Below, piece by piece: positions 11,134-23,765 of a stretch of DNA of 64,000 bases. The stretch's first letter is position 1. Each line of letters begins with the position of its first letter. Origin of the DNA: Lycocorax pyrrhopterus obiensis (lineage: Eukaryota > Chordata > Aves > Passeriformes > Paradisaeidae); assembly GCA_014706295.1 (NCBI GenBank), contig JACSVZ010000001.1:86240237-86304236 (forward strand), read 5' to 3'. The position numbers and the translations under genes were made by a program. The notes beneath the pieces are model-generated. The model was not told the origin of the DNA. It saw only the letters and a list, made by a program, of their open reading frames with translations, and did no database searches.

Positions 11134-11879
11134 TTCAAAGCTGAATCTCAGTTTGAAATTAGATTGTGCTATTGTAGACTTGGCCAGTCGAGTGTTGAAT
11201 ATCTGCAAGAATTGAGCTTTTGCAACCTGTGTAATCAATGGTAGAAGACAGGAACTTCCAAGGCCAATACATCTTCCTCAAAACCTGAAGCGCTCTTTAG
11301 AGTTGTTTGTGGACATAAAAATAAGATATCTTTTGATTACTTAGAAAATTGTGACTTCCAATTTTATTTTTTTACTTTCTTTCCAGTTCCAAAGTTGATC
11401 CCCAGGGCTACTAGAAAAGACATCACTGATTTAGTACCTAATTCTGCTGGTATCTTACATTTGAGGTTTACCTTAGAACAGGATAATGCTGAACAATAAA
11501 CCTTAAAGACTGCTGTACGTCCTTCAAAGAAAATAAATATCATTTTATTGAGGTCAACATTATGAAGGCTATTATCAAGCAGTGTCTATGGATTAATTTT
11601 TTTTTTTTTTACAGGGCCTTGTGAAGCAACTGTATGTGTTTGACAAAAGAATGTGGTATTGCTGGACTAGTGAAATCCCTTCATATAGCTGATCTGGGAA
11701 AGGAAAGCAGCTTGTATAAGGAGTGTATTTTTTCCAAAGGTTTTATAGTTAGTTCAGCATTACTCTGTAGGGCTTTTTTTTTTTTTAACCCAAATTATCT
11801 GAATTAGCTTTCAGATGTAAATAAGAAAAGGGTTGTGGAGTACAGAAAGGAAATATGTCAACAAGGCAAATCTGCTTAC

Positions 11880-11963
11880 TTTGACCAGCCACTGCAGCTG
11901 TAAGGACACCTTCATGGTCAGTCAAGTTCAACGTGACTTCTTCCAAATCACAAGTGTCATTAA
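11880..11963 (-). other. Candidate 84-bp exon, unconfirmed
   Basis: On the minus strand an ATTATTTCAG acceptor is followed by 84 bp that end at a good donor (CAAA|GTAAGC). The length is a multiple of three and both junctions are phase 1, so the exon could be skipped without a frameshift. It would encode about 28 residues centred on NDTCDLEEVTLNLTDHEG, acidic with one N-glycosylation sequon (NLT), which would suit an extracellular segment. The polypyrimidine tract is weak. I do not recognise the protein. A chance open frame is the main alternative. Confidence 0.2.
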
Positions 11964-12780
11964 CTGAAATAATATTGACTGTGCCTTGGCTGTTATGCAA
12001 GCCACCTATTTATTGCTTATCACAGTTAATATAAGCTGCTTATTTGAAAAAAATTATGCACACTGTATTATAATTTCCAAGACAAGGTTTCAGTTTAAAT
12101 TAATTATTTTCAGTTTTCTTGATCTTCAGCTTTATTGTTGCTTTTCAGTTGCTGACGTTACAATTTCATTTGATTATGTGGATCAGAACATCACTGGATC
12201 TAAATCACTGTACTACTGATGTGCTGGTGCTGTTTAATGACCTGCAAAATAGGGACTTATATTATGGAGTTCATGTTATTTGACACTGAGAAATAGTTTT
12301 GGGTTGTGACACCACAATATTATATTGGAGGCACCATAAGACAAGTTTTTTAGATTCGTTTTCTAACTGCCTTTAGATTTAGTACTTTGAAAGTCTTACA
12401 GATATCATTAAGCCTTCCTGACTATGACAGCTGTTTTGTCCATTGTTTCCAAATACTAGGTTTTCAGGAATCATGTAATCCTATCAGATGTTAATAATCA
12501 GCTAGGTTTAGATCTTGTCAGTACTCGAAAAGATTTAAAAAGAAAACCTGATGACAATGTAGATGCACAATTGAAGCAATAATGATTTCCTATTTTCCTA
12601 GGCTCGTGGTAAGGTCACTGGAGTTTTTCTTCATTGGAAACATAAATCATCCATTCAATTTGTTCTTTATCAACATAATTTTGTAAGATTTCAAGATAAA
12701 TAGTTGTCATTTTGTGCTTTGTATCCTACTAGTAAATAACATTCTCCCAATTATGAATAAAATATTACAAGAGAATATTT

Positions 12781-12815
12781 TTTGTGGTTTGGGGTTTTTT
12801 TGGTTTTTTTTTTTT
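12781..12815 (+). repeat. G/T-rich simple tract
   Basis: Runs of T separated by GG and GGGG (TTTGGGGTTTTTTTGG type). Similar tracts recur at 27841-27901, 42297-42400 and, as the A/C complement, at 23766-23909 and 62991-63050. Confidence 0.75.
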
Positions 12816-13984
12816 ATGTTGTAGTTTAAGGGTAACTTCCTTCTTAGAGACTGTGAATAAGATTTAGTGTCTGACTTAATGATTCTTAATATCTGACTTA
12901 CACTACACCAAGATTTTAATGTAGTTCAACAAGCCGGAAATAAAACATGGTAGTTTTAGAAACAAGTCCTTCACTCTATTTATGAGTTCCCTGGAATTTC
13001 TGATTATTTTCTTTTGGAATGAAGGCACGCCAATAATACCATCCCTGATGCAAAATTGGTCTTTGTCATGAATGTATGGAACATTCTAGAAGTCACAGAA
13101 ATGTGGTCTCTGCTCAGTTAGGAAGAGCAGGGACTCAGCTAAACATTTTTGGGGTGGGGGCATGGCACTAACACTCACATTTTACTAATTCAGTTAAAGG
13201 TATATTTTATGTCAGAATAGGTGATTATTTGTGGTCTCTTGATTCAGGATTCTCTAATTCAGAGTCCATTCTTCTAGATGGTCATGGATTTACCACTCTC
13301 TTCTGCATTTTCCTGCCCTGTGTGGATACGACAATCTGCCAACTACCTTCCTCACAGAGATTCCACAGAAAGCTCTCTTTAGAGCTCAAAGCTCAAGAAA
13401 GGTGGGATAAAATCATAAGGACCATGATGCAAATATATTTGGCCCTTCCTACATTCTCATGTGCTACATAGTCCTAAAATCCCAATTTTATGACTCAACA
13501 GTGTTCTGATGTCTACCACATGCCGGGCAATGTGTTTCTCTGATACTGAGCTAGAAGATGGACTAGAAATCCTCACAAAGGTTAGGATGTGGTGTAAGAA
13601 TCCACTTTCCACACAAACCAAAGCTTCACCAACAGATTGCAGGAAACACTTAACTCTCAGTTGAGTACTCTATTTTACTGCTCTAAGGTTGCTATGTAAT
13701 GTTTGATAAGGAACAGAATAGTTTTCTTCTGTTTTAACATTATGAACATTACAAACAAAAGAAAATGCAAAATATTTTCATATTGTCTGCTTGGAATTCT
13801 GAATTCAAAGAAAAATTGTAATATTAGAAAAAGTAACCACTGTTAGTATTCAAGTCGTATTAGATAAGTTCGTAATAGATACCTTTATACAATGCAGAAT
13901 ATCTCCAGTCATCATATTTCAAATCAAAATTCACCTATAAACTGTAATGAAACATATTAGACTCATATTGAATTAATAAATTCA

Positions 13985-14213
13985 AATTTCCCTACACTTC
14001 TGAGAATGGCTCTGGGGAAATCTCAAGGAATTTTCTTTCTCTCGCCCTTGAGATTTTTTCTCCTGATAAAATGTCATTGAGTTTTCTGTTACCATGATAG
14101 GGTCTTGACGAGGAGTTGAGAAGTTTTCCTTCAGTTCAGCAGAGGGCTCCAGAATATACACAGGCTGGGGAGTTTCTGTCTTCATCACCTCCACAGTGCA
14201 ATGGAGTGGTTAA
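13985..14213 (-). other. Coding-like patch, possible exon or pseudogene remnant
   Basis: The minus-strand frame is open across about 75 codons, GC-richer than the surroundings, and rich in codons common in vertebrate genes (GAG, CTG, AAG, GTG). The translated segment is hydrophilic and includes PQPVYILEPSAELKENFS. An in-frame stop lies just upstream at about 14212-14214, and no good acceptor was found at the left end of the frame. It could be an exon with an unseen boundary, a pseudogene remnant, or chance. I do not recognise the protein. Confidence 0.15.
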
Positions 14214-15030
14214 ATTCCCTGCTGCAAGCTAATTACACTTGTCTGTAGCACAAAACCCTTGTCTTCCCATAATTAACTATGAGTAAGGAAAAAAATGCCC
14301 TTTTGTTGCTTTTAATGAATTAATTCTTCATGAAAATAATTTCTGTGACATAATAACAAAAGGACATTTGTTCACCGTCCTCATCACCACACGTACCATA
14401 GTACATAAACGGCTTCATGTGGGGACTCTCTTTGTCTCCTCTGTCCAAGAACATACTTTATTGCAGACGTGTCACAGGAGTATTAATACCCTCAATTGCT
14501 GTACAGGCAGATAAGACTGTCTAGATCATTATAACAAAAAACTACAGAGGAAAGAGTCCAGTGTTTTGATAGTAATTCTCTCTCTAAAATCAAAGGAACA
14601 GTTCTCTTAAATGGATTTTTCTTCAGAAATAAAAAGCCCACATTGCCCTACTTAATCTAGTCATTTGAAACACAGCTTAGATAAATCTATTTAACTAAAT
14701 GAAGAAAGTCAATCTCTGATTGCTCATCCAAGGTGTAGGAAAGGAATCCATTATGTCACAAGATTGAGTAACTCAAGATGTGCTTTGTAAGATTAATAGA
14801 TACCATGTCAAATGTGTATTTAACTGGGTTGCAGTGAAGAGCCTGAATATAGCTAGAATATCTGGCATTTTGCTAAAGCTGACATAGGATGAAATTCTCT
14901 AATATTGTGCATAGTAGGTGCATTTCTTTAATTCTTCATGGAAGTTGACTGGATCATCAAAGCTTAGTAGACAAATGTTTACACTACCAGGGAGCTCCCA
15001 CTGGCTTTAATATGCTTTCTATCAGGTAGC

Positions 15031-15308
15031 ATCACAGAATCATAGAAAGATTTGGTTTGAAAGGGACCTTAAAGATCATCTGTTTTCAAGCCTGCTGCCG
15101 TGGGCCCACATTCCACTAGGCCAGGTTGCTCGAAGCCCCATTCAACCTGGCCTCGAATAGTTCCAGGGATGGGGCATCCACAGGTTCTCTGGGCAACCTG
15201 TGCCAGTGCCTCACCACCTTCATAGGGAAGAATTTCTTCTTAATATCTTATTTTAATCTATCTTCTATCATTTTAAAACCATTACCTCTTGTCTTATCAC
15301 TGTGCTGA
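15031..15308 (-). mobile_element. CR1 LINE 3' end
   Basis: A reverse-complement CR1 beginning with the ATCACAGAATCATAGAA tail, then 'gggaccttaaagatcatctg', 'ccaggttgctcgaagcccca', 'ccagggatggggcatccaca' and 'aagaatttcttcttaatatc'. It extends to the 'cctcttgtcttatcactgtg' landmark. It is well preserved and 5'-truncated. Confidence 0.95.
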
Positions 15309-16365
15309 TTCTAATTTAGGGGTGGGTGCTATGTTACCTACAGAAGATCAAAACCCCAGGAGGATCTCCTGCTTCAGCAGCGTGCAGATGTTGTTTCATC
15401 ACTTGATCTGAGAGTGAACACCACAACACCAGAGATGTTGGGAGAGTCTAAAAGATTAATCACTCTAAATTCCTTCAGTAAAATCACATTTGTTGCTACA
15501 ACAGACATAGCAGGCATTGCAAAACTTTGTATTTGTAATGCTGATTTTTATGACAAGATGTTGGTTCACACAGCATTTCTCTTGCCCATGACATTTTCTC
15601 CTCCATTGTTATTCATCTTCTCTTGATAAATTTATATAATTTATTGCATTTTAATTTCCTTAGACTCAAGTTTATACGAAAAAGTGATATGAAGGAAATT
15701 AAATTGTTGAAAATTTTGAAGTATATTTTGGATGAAAATACAGAACTCATGCTACCAGTAAGAATAATGCATTTAAAATCATGTGTAATAAGAAGTTCAC
15801 ATGTTTTCTCTGCATTCATTTCTTAATTTTCAACTGCTGTCCTTTACCCTTTGAGATAATTAAATATGTTTCATAGGCACTGAGACCATTACGTTCCCCT
15901 TTCACTAGTAATAAATGAAGTATATTGAAGTTCTACCACTAATAAACTCTTTTGTGACAGGAACCTTCCCATATATCTCTAGATATCTCTCTTAAGGCAG
16001 CTGCCCAGACTCACCCATTTCTCAGTGGGAAGAAATAGAACAAGCAACTCTATCAGTCGAAAACTTAGGCTAAGATGAGATGAAGCAGCTCCTCCAAGAA
16101 TCATCTTTCTATGTAAACTCTGCAGGAGGGCAGGATTTTAACTTATTTTAGGTTACTCAAAAAAATTAAGAAATTTAATATTTTCCATTCCACAAATAAT
16201 AACCAAAAATGTTACCCGGTTTCTGCAGTAATCTTACAAACAGCTGGCACAACACACAGGCTTCTAGTGGGAAATGCAGGGTTGGTGCTTGCAATTTGGT
16301 TCAGTTACAAACTTGTGAATTAATTCCAACAGCTAATCCAGAGCACGTGTCTCTCTATGTTGAAG
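15309..16365. other. Non-coding sequence
   Basis: No repeat family or coding patch was recognised. Paired open frames on both strands at 15613-15826 lie in low-complexity AT-rich sequence and are considered chance. Confidence 0.6.
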
Positions 16366-16446
16366 TTGTCCCTCCTCATTGCAGAGGGGGTTGGATGAGA
16401 TGACCTTTGAAGGTCACTTCCAACCCAAACCTTTCTATGATTCTAA
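16366..16446 (+). mobile_element. CR1 LINE 3' terminus, short
   Basis: Only the last 80 bp or so remain: 'gtccctcctcattgcag', 'gggttggatgagatgacctt', 'cacttccaacccaaaccttt' and CTATGATTCTA. Decayed or heavily 5'-truncated. Confidence 0.88.
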
Positions 16447-17021
16447 CATTTCAGATTCAAAAAACCAGTGTATTTACAGTTAGTTACATTGCTATTTAAT
16501 GCTTTGCACCCAATCATTTTAATTGCTTTATTTTTCCAGCTCTTCTTTCAACATCATTTGCTCTTATTTATCCTGGTTTATATGTTCATTCTATTGACTC
16601 ACCAGAAATCAATTATTGTGTTCTGTATCCTCATTCCTTATAAAATGTCCATCATCAACAGGTTATTTTATCTTACTATTTGCAATCTAAGGGTTATGTA
16701 TATTAGCACAGGATGGAAAGCACGGCTAAAGCATCTTCCTGCAGAGATGTGCTATTTCCTTCCACTAACTGTTGAACAGCTGAACAAACAGTAAGCATAA
16801 ATTGCACTTATGTTTGGCTATTTGGGGTGGAGGTTAAGCACAAAGAAGAGCATTATTTATTAAGGCACTACAAAGACCAATAACCGCAGCACTTCTGACT
16901 CCAGGAAGTCCTTCCTCTGCAGGCTGCAACCACTCAGCAACTCCCTAGCACAGGACATACAATAGAGGATTCTGAAAAAGAAGAGAGGAGCAGAGTTATA
17001 AATAAATTATGATACAACATT
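16447..17021. other. Non-coding sequence between CR1 pieces
   Basis: A 108-codon plus-strand frame (16468-16794) is hydrophobic with no recognised domain and is likely chance. No repeat was identified. Confidence 0.55.
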
Positions 17022-17087
17022 GTGATGGACCTGAGGATATTAGAGGTCCTTTTTAACGTTAAGGGTTTTATGATTCTATGATTCCAT
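17022..17087 (+). mobile_element. Decayed CR1 3' terminus
   Basis: A weak CR1 tail: 'attagaggtcctttttaacg' followed by TTATGATTCTATGATTCC, which keeps two of the terminal octamer repeats. The body upstream is not recognisable. Confidence 0.65.
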
Positions 17088-17785
17088 GGTGGACTCTGCT
17101 GTTGACCTCCAATGCAGGAGAAATGCAAGCCCCCAGAAGCTGTTGTGTATGTTTGTCCACCCATCCTGCCGATGCATATTGGTAAGACTCCATCAGTATA
17201 ATAAACAGATGTTCCTGCCTCTACTTGGATAGAAATACTAGTACAGTTTGGAAGAAATCAGGGAATTCCTAAGAAAGTCAAATATGAAAGTTAAACCAAA
17301 GTAGAAATTTAAGGATGGAATGAGACTAGTACTAAAGTCCAAAAGTGCAGCTGATGCCTAGGTTAGCACAGGTATCACTACACCTCACATCAGCTCACTA
17401 TGTACAAGCTCCACATGCTCTTGCCATTGCACAAATTGCCAGTCATGTCAAACAGTTCAACAAGCAGGACGTGTGGTCTGGTAAAAGATGGGCAAAACCT
17501 ACTTTCTAGTAAGGTTTTGAAGGAGGTTAAAGCTGAAAGAAGAGAGCTAAGGTTGGGGTAAAACTGGTTTATTTGGATCTGAGGTTAAACCCCAAAACTA
17601 AATCCAGTGGAAAGAGATTAAAGGAGGAAGGATATAAGCAGCAGAGGTCAAGAGCTGTGCCTGGATGGAAAAGAATATCATATGGGAAAGGGCTGAAGCT
17701 GAAAAGAATTTAAATATTTCAACCAAGATTTGGACACAAGAATGAAATGTGGACAAGTGTCAAGGAGAAGCTGGTACAAATACTC

Positions 17786-17803
17786 TTTTTTTTTTTTTTT
17801 TTT
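17786..17803. repeat. Poly-T run (T18)
   Basis: Eighteen uninterrupted thymines. Confidence 0.9.
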
Positions 17804-18675
17804 ACACTCAGCAAATATGTGGAAAACACGGCAAATAATGTAACAAAGACTTTGAGGGTCATGCATATTCTTCAGAACTGCAGCGGAAAAGAATTAGCCC
17901 TTCTATAACTGCAGTAATTTTTAAAATTTGATTTTATTCTCCTCTTATAACATTTTTTTAAACAATCAAACTCGTTAAATTACTGCCCCAGAGCAATGGA
18001 AAATGCTTTTGCATTTTGAATTAATCCTGTTGTCACACATTTTGGTAGGAATTGTGGACATAACATTTCCCTCTTTGAAGTCAGCCAGATTTTTCTTTGA
18101 CCATCTACTTGAGTGGGAACAAGAGGAGGCATGATTATCAATATATTCGAGTGTGGGCTCTAATTTAATCCAAACATGGGCAGCCCAGTTTGGCTGCACA
18201 GCTTGAGATGCCTTTGGCTTAATTTTCATAATCAAAGCATATTCACAGCATTCCTGTTCAAAGCAAAGATGACCTCTTTCTAGCTGGGTGGCCATTTTAT
18301 TAAAACATTGAGTTTATAAGTTCTTCTGAACATATTTCTGTCTGGCTGAAACTTAGAAAAAGCATCTATTCATTGCTTATAGCTAAAAGGAATTAACTGT
18401 TAGCTTTCAAGGGAAACCCGCATGTTCTTGGATTCTTAGGATCAGAGGTTTTGTCTTTCCATTTCTATATTTCCAAAGAAAATAATGCATGTGTTCATTG
18501 TTTTGTCAGTATAAGATTTGTAATGCCTTTAACTATTCATTTCCTTGCCATAAAGTGCATAGGTTTTGTAAATGATGTGAGAGTGACAACACTGTGGTTT
18601 CCTTGGCAACCTTAACTGGTTTTCAAAACAGTGCTTTTCATGTTTGGAATAAGCATTGATTTGTACAATCTGGCA

Positions 18676-18718
18676 GGAAAAAAAATGAAAAGAAAGAAGG
18701 AAAGAAAGAAAAAGAAAA
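18676..18718. repeat. GAAA/GGAA purine-rich simple repeat
   Basis: An irregular all-purine run (apart from one T) of GAAA and GGAA units. Confidence 0.8.
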
Positions 18719-19932
18719 CCTCTTGAGGGAAAAAACTGGCAACTGAAATGATTGCAAATCAACATTATGCCACCTAGTCATCTATGTGATATGAACTTTA
18801 AAGTGCTAAAACTTAAAGAAAAATGCATCTGAAACTGTCAAATTTTTTATTTGCTCTGCCTGAAATCCAGAAAAACTAGACTTTTAGCTTAGATTCAGTG
18901 TTGAACTTAATTTGGCCTCCTAAACCTGGATCACTTTGAATTTGAAAATTTGGCTCATGTTTAGACACTAATGAGATACATACTAGGGAACCTTTTTCCT
19001 GGCTTTGATGGGTTTTTTTCCCCATTTTGAAAATTAAACACACTTAATACCTCTGCATTGCAGGGGGGCAATTAGGTCAGGTGAGGCACAGGATCAGGCC
19101 CTAAACTAAATGTCTTAATTTTAAAAACATTTTCTAGGAGCTGATTGGAAAAAGAGATGTTGTGTTACTTAATATGGATCCTTATCCTTGAGAGCAAGAA
19201 GATGAATTGTTTCTTTTGATGGAGAGGGTGCCTGTGAAAAGTTTATTTCTTTAACCAACTTTTTGCTAATCCCCAAGCAAAATTTCAATAATTGGAAAAA
19301 TAGTATATATTCTGTGTTTGCCATCTTCATACAACTCTATGGTGTTTTCTGCATCCTTCTGTTTTTATAGATTCTTCAGGTACCAGTTATGTAATAGAGA
19401 AAAAGAACATAATGGAAATAATATGATTCCAGTAGCATGAAGGGGCCAAGCATGGTGAAATAATTCCATTATCTCTTGCTTTCTGTTCAGCATTAGCCAT
19501 GACCCTATAAAAATGCTCAGTGATGGAAGGTATTTGCATTAGTCTGAAACCTGATTCTCATTTAAAGCAGTTATTCAGTGATGAGGATCAAGCAACAGGA
19601 ACATAGAAAGCTGTAATGCTGTTTGTGGAAAAACTGCAGATGTCATCATTTACCCGCTCAGTCCTTGGACTCTGTAGTGATGAGCAGAAAACAGAATCAA
19701 AGCTGAGTGAAGGGCTGTGATCCACAGGGAGCTTGGATATATGAGCTGAAGTTATATGGGATGACTTTCATAGGAGCTGTGGGGTTGAAATCCCTATGTA
19801 GACAATACAAAGAAAAGCAAAAAGAAATACATAGCAAAAAGAAAGAAACAACCACAGAATTTGTACCCTATTTGGTATTCTATCCTGCCCATGTAATTCA
19901 ATAAATTTGGCATCAAGATTCTGCTAACAAAG

Positions 19933-20430
19933 ATCATAGAAGCATAGAATATTCTTAGGTGGAAGAGACTTAAAAGAATCATTGAGTCCACCTCCTGGGC
20001 CTGCACAGGACAACCCTCAGTCATACAATGTGCCTGAGAGCATTGTCCAAATGTTTCTGGAACTCTGTCAGACTTGGTTCTGTGACCACTGCCCTGGGAA
20101 GCCTATTCCAGTGCCCAGCCACCCTCTGCGTGAAGAACCTTTTCCCAGTATCCAACCTAAACCCCTGCTGACAGTTTCAAGCCATTCCCTCAGGTTCTGT
20201 CACTGATTGCCACAGAGAGAGATCAGTGTCTGCCCCTCTTCTTCCCCTCATGAGGAAGCTGCAGACTGCAATGAGGTCTTCTCTCAGTCTCCTGTTCTCC
20301 AGGTTGAACAGACTGAATGACCTCAGCTATGCCTCATAAATCTTCCCCTCCAGAACCTTCACTTTGCTCTCCTTTGATGTCTAGTAGCTTAGTGTCTTAT
20401 ATTGTGATGCCCAAAACTGCACACAGTAAG
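19933..20430 (-). mobile_element. CR1 LINE 3' part, about 500 bp
   Basis: In reverse complement it begins with a decayed ATCATAGAAGCATAGAAT tail. It continues through the landmarks 'tccacctcctgggcctgcac', 'gaacctttt', 'ctgcagactgcaatgaggtc', 'ctccaggttgaacagactga' and 'atgcccaaaactgcacacag'. It is one of the longest CR1 pieces in the window and belongs to a different, older-looking subfamily than the copy at 15031. It is diverged, with no intact reading frame. Confidence 0.92.
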
Positions 20431-21551
20431 AAGATATCACTTCTTACTGATAGCAAAGGTGGAATTCCATATTAGACCCCCATGATTCACACATCTTGAG
20501 ATGAAAGGGACAGAAGAGTTTGGATTTAGAGCAGAGCTCCTGTAGCAGGGATGGTCTCTCTTTTCTAGAGCTAAGATATTTTTACTAAAGTGTAACATTT
20601 TTAAGTCTCCTGACTTGGAGTATTAATATCTTATGTATCACCTGTGCAAGGAGAACATAGCTCCATGTCCTTGTAAAGTTTGTTTTGGACATCATTTATT
20701 CCTGCCAGCTTAGGTTTCTGACAGAGCTTGATGCATAGCTTCATGAATGCTGTTGCATTGTTAGAACCTGAAAGAACCTTCTCCAACATTTGACTCATGA
20801 CATTGGGAATCCATCACTGCTACCAAGCAGAGGGCAAATACTGATGACCAAAGAACACAGGAACTCTATTTGGAGGGCTGGTACTTGGGCTAGAAAGTAG
20901 GGAATGGTATCAGTAAGTTATGCATGCGCATGAACTCTTCACATTCAGAAAAAAAAGTTGAAAATTTGCCTCAACTCGGAGCAGCACTGCTTAGATTCCT
21001 TATCAGGGTTGGTTTTATGGTTGTTTTTCCTAAGTACCTGAAAGATCGTATCCATTTAGAAGTGAGTAACCACTCGTTCATGTCCTGTGACATTAATCTC
21101 TCCTCGTTTTTCTGCATTAAACTGTCTAAATGATGCATCTTTACACAGGTCCTGCTCCAACAGGCTACTCCTGTTGGGGGTATCCTTCCATCAGATATTT
21201 CCTTATATTTCCACAGAATTCCACAACAAATATTCATGTGCTGTCTTCACAATCACCCACATAAATGCAGGTACGTGTGCAGAGGTCTCAGAGATTGACT
21301 ATCATGTACACTAAGCATCCTTTACACTATGAGGAAAATCTAAGTCGACATAAAGTTGTCTGGATACTTCTCCACCCACCTCTAGGCCTACACTCTAACA
21401 CCCAAGTGTATAGGCCTTACTCTTATATTAAGAGTCTTTTGGAGCTCTTGCAACCCTGTACCCTTCCAAAATTCTAAGCATATCTATAGATGATCTAAAA
21501 TGAAAAAGAAAAATGTTCTGACAAGTCCTGCAATCCTGGGTAGCTCATTAC

Positions 21552-21617
21552 ATTCTATTACATATTTGTTCCTCATTTTGCTTTATTCTATTACGTATTT
21601 GTTCCTCATTATGTTTT
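21552..21617. repeat. 33-bp tandem duplication, two copies
   Basis: 21552-21584 and 21585-21617 are head-to-tail copies of a 33-bp unit starting ATTCTATTAC, with three mismatches. The period is a multiple of three, so the overlapping plus-strand frame repeats a peptide (ITYLFLI), which is a by-product and not evidence of coding. Confidence 0.92.
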
Positions 21618-23765
21618 CTCTGTATAAAATAAAACACAGGAATATATTCATGCTTTTGTACACTTATTCTCACAAGCGTGGTGGTTTCCTATTAGATTTC
21701 TACCAGAAAAGAAATGAAAGCTGAAGCATAAAGCCAGGATTTCTTATTTCTGTAGGATATTCATGTTTGTTTGATGGAAAAAAAAAGGAAACAAAAATGA
21801 AAAAGGTCTCAGGCAATTAGGAAAATTGTAGAGCTTACTGCCTATGTGCTCAGAAACAAAGAAGTAATATATTTGTGCTTTTCAAGGCATTCCAGCACTT
21901 TTGAATCAGTGTTACATTCTCTAATTACATGTAATAAACAGGTAGTGGAATAGACCAGCATGGATCTTGAGAGTCTGAGTCCTCACACAGCACAGAAATG
22001 CTCATAAAGAGACATTTTAGAAACAGAGGAGACAATTAAGTGTGGCATCAGTGATGTTGCAATTCTTGCATATGTTCAACGCCATTGCTTTGAAGGGAGG
22101 AGTTAAATCACCAGAGGACTGCAGTGGCTCTGATATGATTAAACACAAATCACTCTGCTCTATTCTTCCAATTATCTTGTAGGTAAAAGAAAAAGATTGT
22201 ATAAGCTCATAACATCTGAATCTGCAGCTCTTTCCACTGCAGCTACTGATATAGAGTGCTACCCCCATATGAATGGCAAGGTCTGATTTTATGGCTGTTC
22301 ATGGTCCCTAAGCATGTGCATAAATGGCAAATCCAGGTGCAGGCGGCAGAGTCAGGCAAAGTGTTTGACAATTCCATTAAAGTACGTGATTGAACGTTGG
22401 GGACACTCCTCTAGTTATACTGGTTATTTTTGTGAGCTATTAAACTAATATCAGAGGTGCCCCTTCATAGCGTTGTCCATGAGGAAATGATTAATGCTGA
22501 CCTGCTGGCTCTCAGTGTCTTCCCTTTGTAGCGCAGGGTGTTGGAAATCATTAGGGACTGAGTTGTTAAGACATGTTTTATGGAGCTAGCACAATACCTA
22601 AAGAATGACTCTCAACTGCGCTCCTGCTGTTTGACAGCAGTGGTGCTGCGTAATGCAGTAGGGATCTTCAAATGTATAAAACTTGGTCTGCAATTGTAAA
22701 ATGTTTAATTTTGCACTAAATTAGTTTTCCTTTGGTTTCTGGTGAATTATTGAGGCTGTAGTGGGCTTGACTCTGTCTTGCTTACCTTAAATTTTACCTG
22801 GTTTTAATGGGTAAAAGTAAGAGGTAAGCAGGACTGGTTTTGTTTATTGCAAGCTTGGGAAAAAATAATAGCATAGGAGATAAGAGGAGTATAGCTTAAA
22901 GAGACTTTTTTGTGCCCCTCCAAGGTGTGATGGTTATGTTTCCATAGTTAGAATAGCCTCTGGGTACCCACAAATTCACTTGATTTTAAAGGCTCTAACA
23001 AGGGACTGGAGCATCAGCTTACACTGATCTTATGTTGCATCTTATTTGCTCCTCCACACAGCAAAACTCACTTGTCCTCTCCTCAGTATCTGCTCTTGGA
23101 CAGAGGAGTGGAGGATTGTCGCGGTTTGACACCACCACAAGGATCCGTGAGCATACATTTGTAGCAAAACAACTGCTTTCTAATCTGGTGGTTTATCTGA
23201 GAAATTTGGAAAGCTCATTATTTCATCCTTACAGCATTCATTCTGAGAAAATATTCTTACGTAGTTTGTAGTGCTTGGCTGGTTCGTGTTAATTGCTTGG
23301 AAACAAATACAGGGCAAATGAGCTTGTGGTCCCCCTGCTTTTTTGGACAATATTTGTTGAGCAAGAGAAAAAAAAATAAGAATGAGCGCAGTGTCATGGA
23401 TGAACAGTTAAGATACTCATGTTAAAGGAGGGCCCCTAATCCTTGTTCTTTCTTTCTCCCTTCCTATTTCTTCTTTTGTGTATCCTAGTGCAGGTGTAGC
23501 TAGCAATTCCCAAGGGCCTGACTACTTTCATCATGGTATACCAATTCTGGGAGCACAGATATTTAGATGCAGTTATTAAAACATAAGTTCCATATCCCGG
23601 AATCTTATTTCCATAGAACATGAGAATGTTGATAGGATGAGCAACTTGCAAAATTCCAGAGCACCTATGCAGACTAAATCAATGCTCTACAGAACTATTG
23701 ATATTTGCTTTTAAGTTAAAAGCCATTATTTAAACTAATAACAAAGCAATAACAATGGAAATTTT

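Larger units (their letters stand above)
11134..15030. other. Non-coding sequence with T-runs and two exon-like patches
   Basis: T14 lies at 11597-11610 and T13 at 11774-11786. A G/T-rich tract lies at 12781-12815. The exon-like patches at 11880-11963 and 13985-14213 are listed separately. No known mobile element was recognised in the rest. Confidence 0.55.
17088..19932. other. Non-coding sequence
   Basis: T18 lies at 17786-17803 and a GAAA-rich purine tract at 18676-18718. A 106-codon minus-strand frame at 17975-18295 has no known domain, but the same stretch looks like single-copy conserved-type sequence with TAATC and CAAAG cores. No mobile element was recognised. Confidence 0.55.

Noticed and set aside
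12781..12815. Interstitial telomeric repeat
   Set aside because: Units are TTTGGGG-like and irregular; the vertebrate telomere unit TTAGGG is absent.
23117..23145. Short similarity to the start of another passerine LTR (TGTCGCGGTTTGACACC)
   Set aside because: Only about 17 bp match and the following sequence does not continue the family as I remember it.
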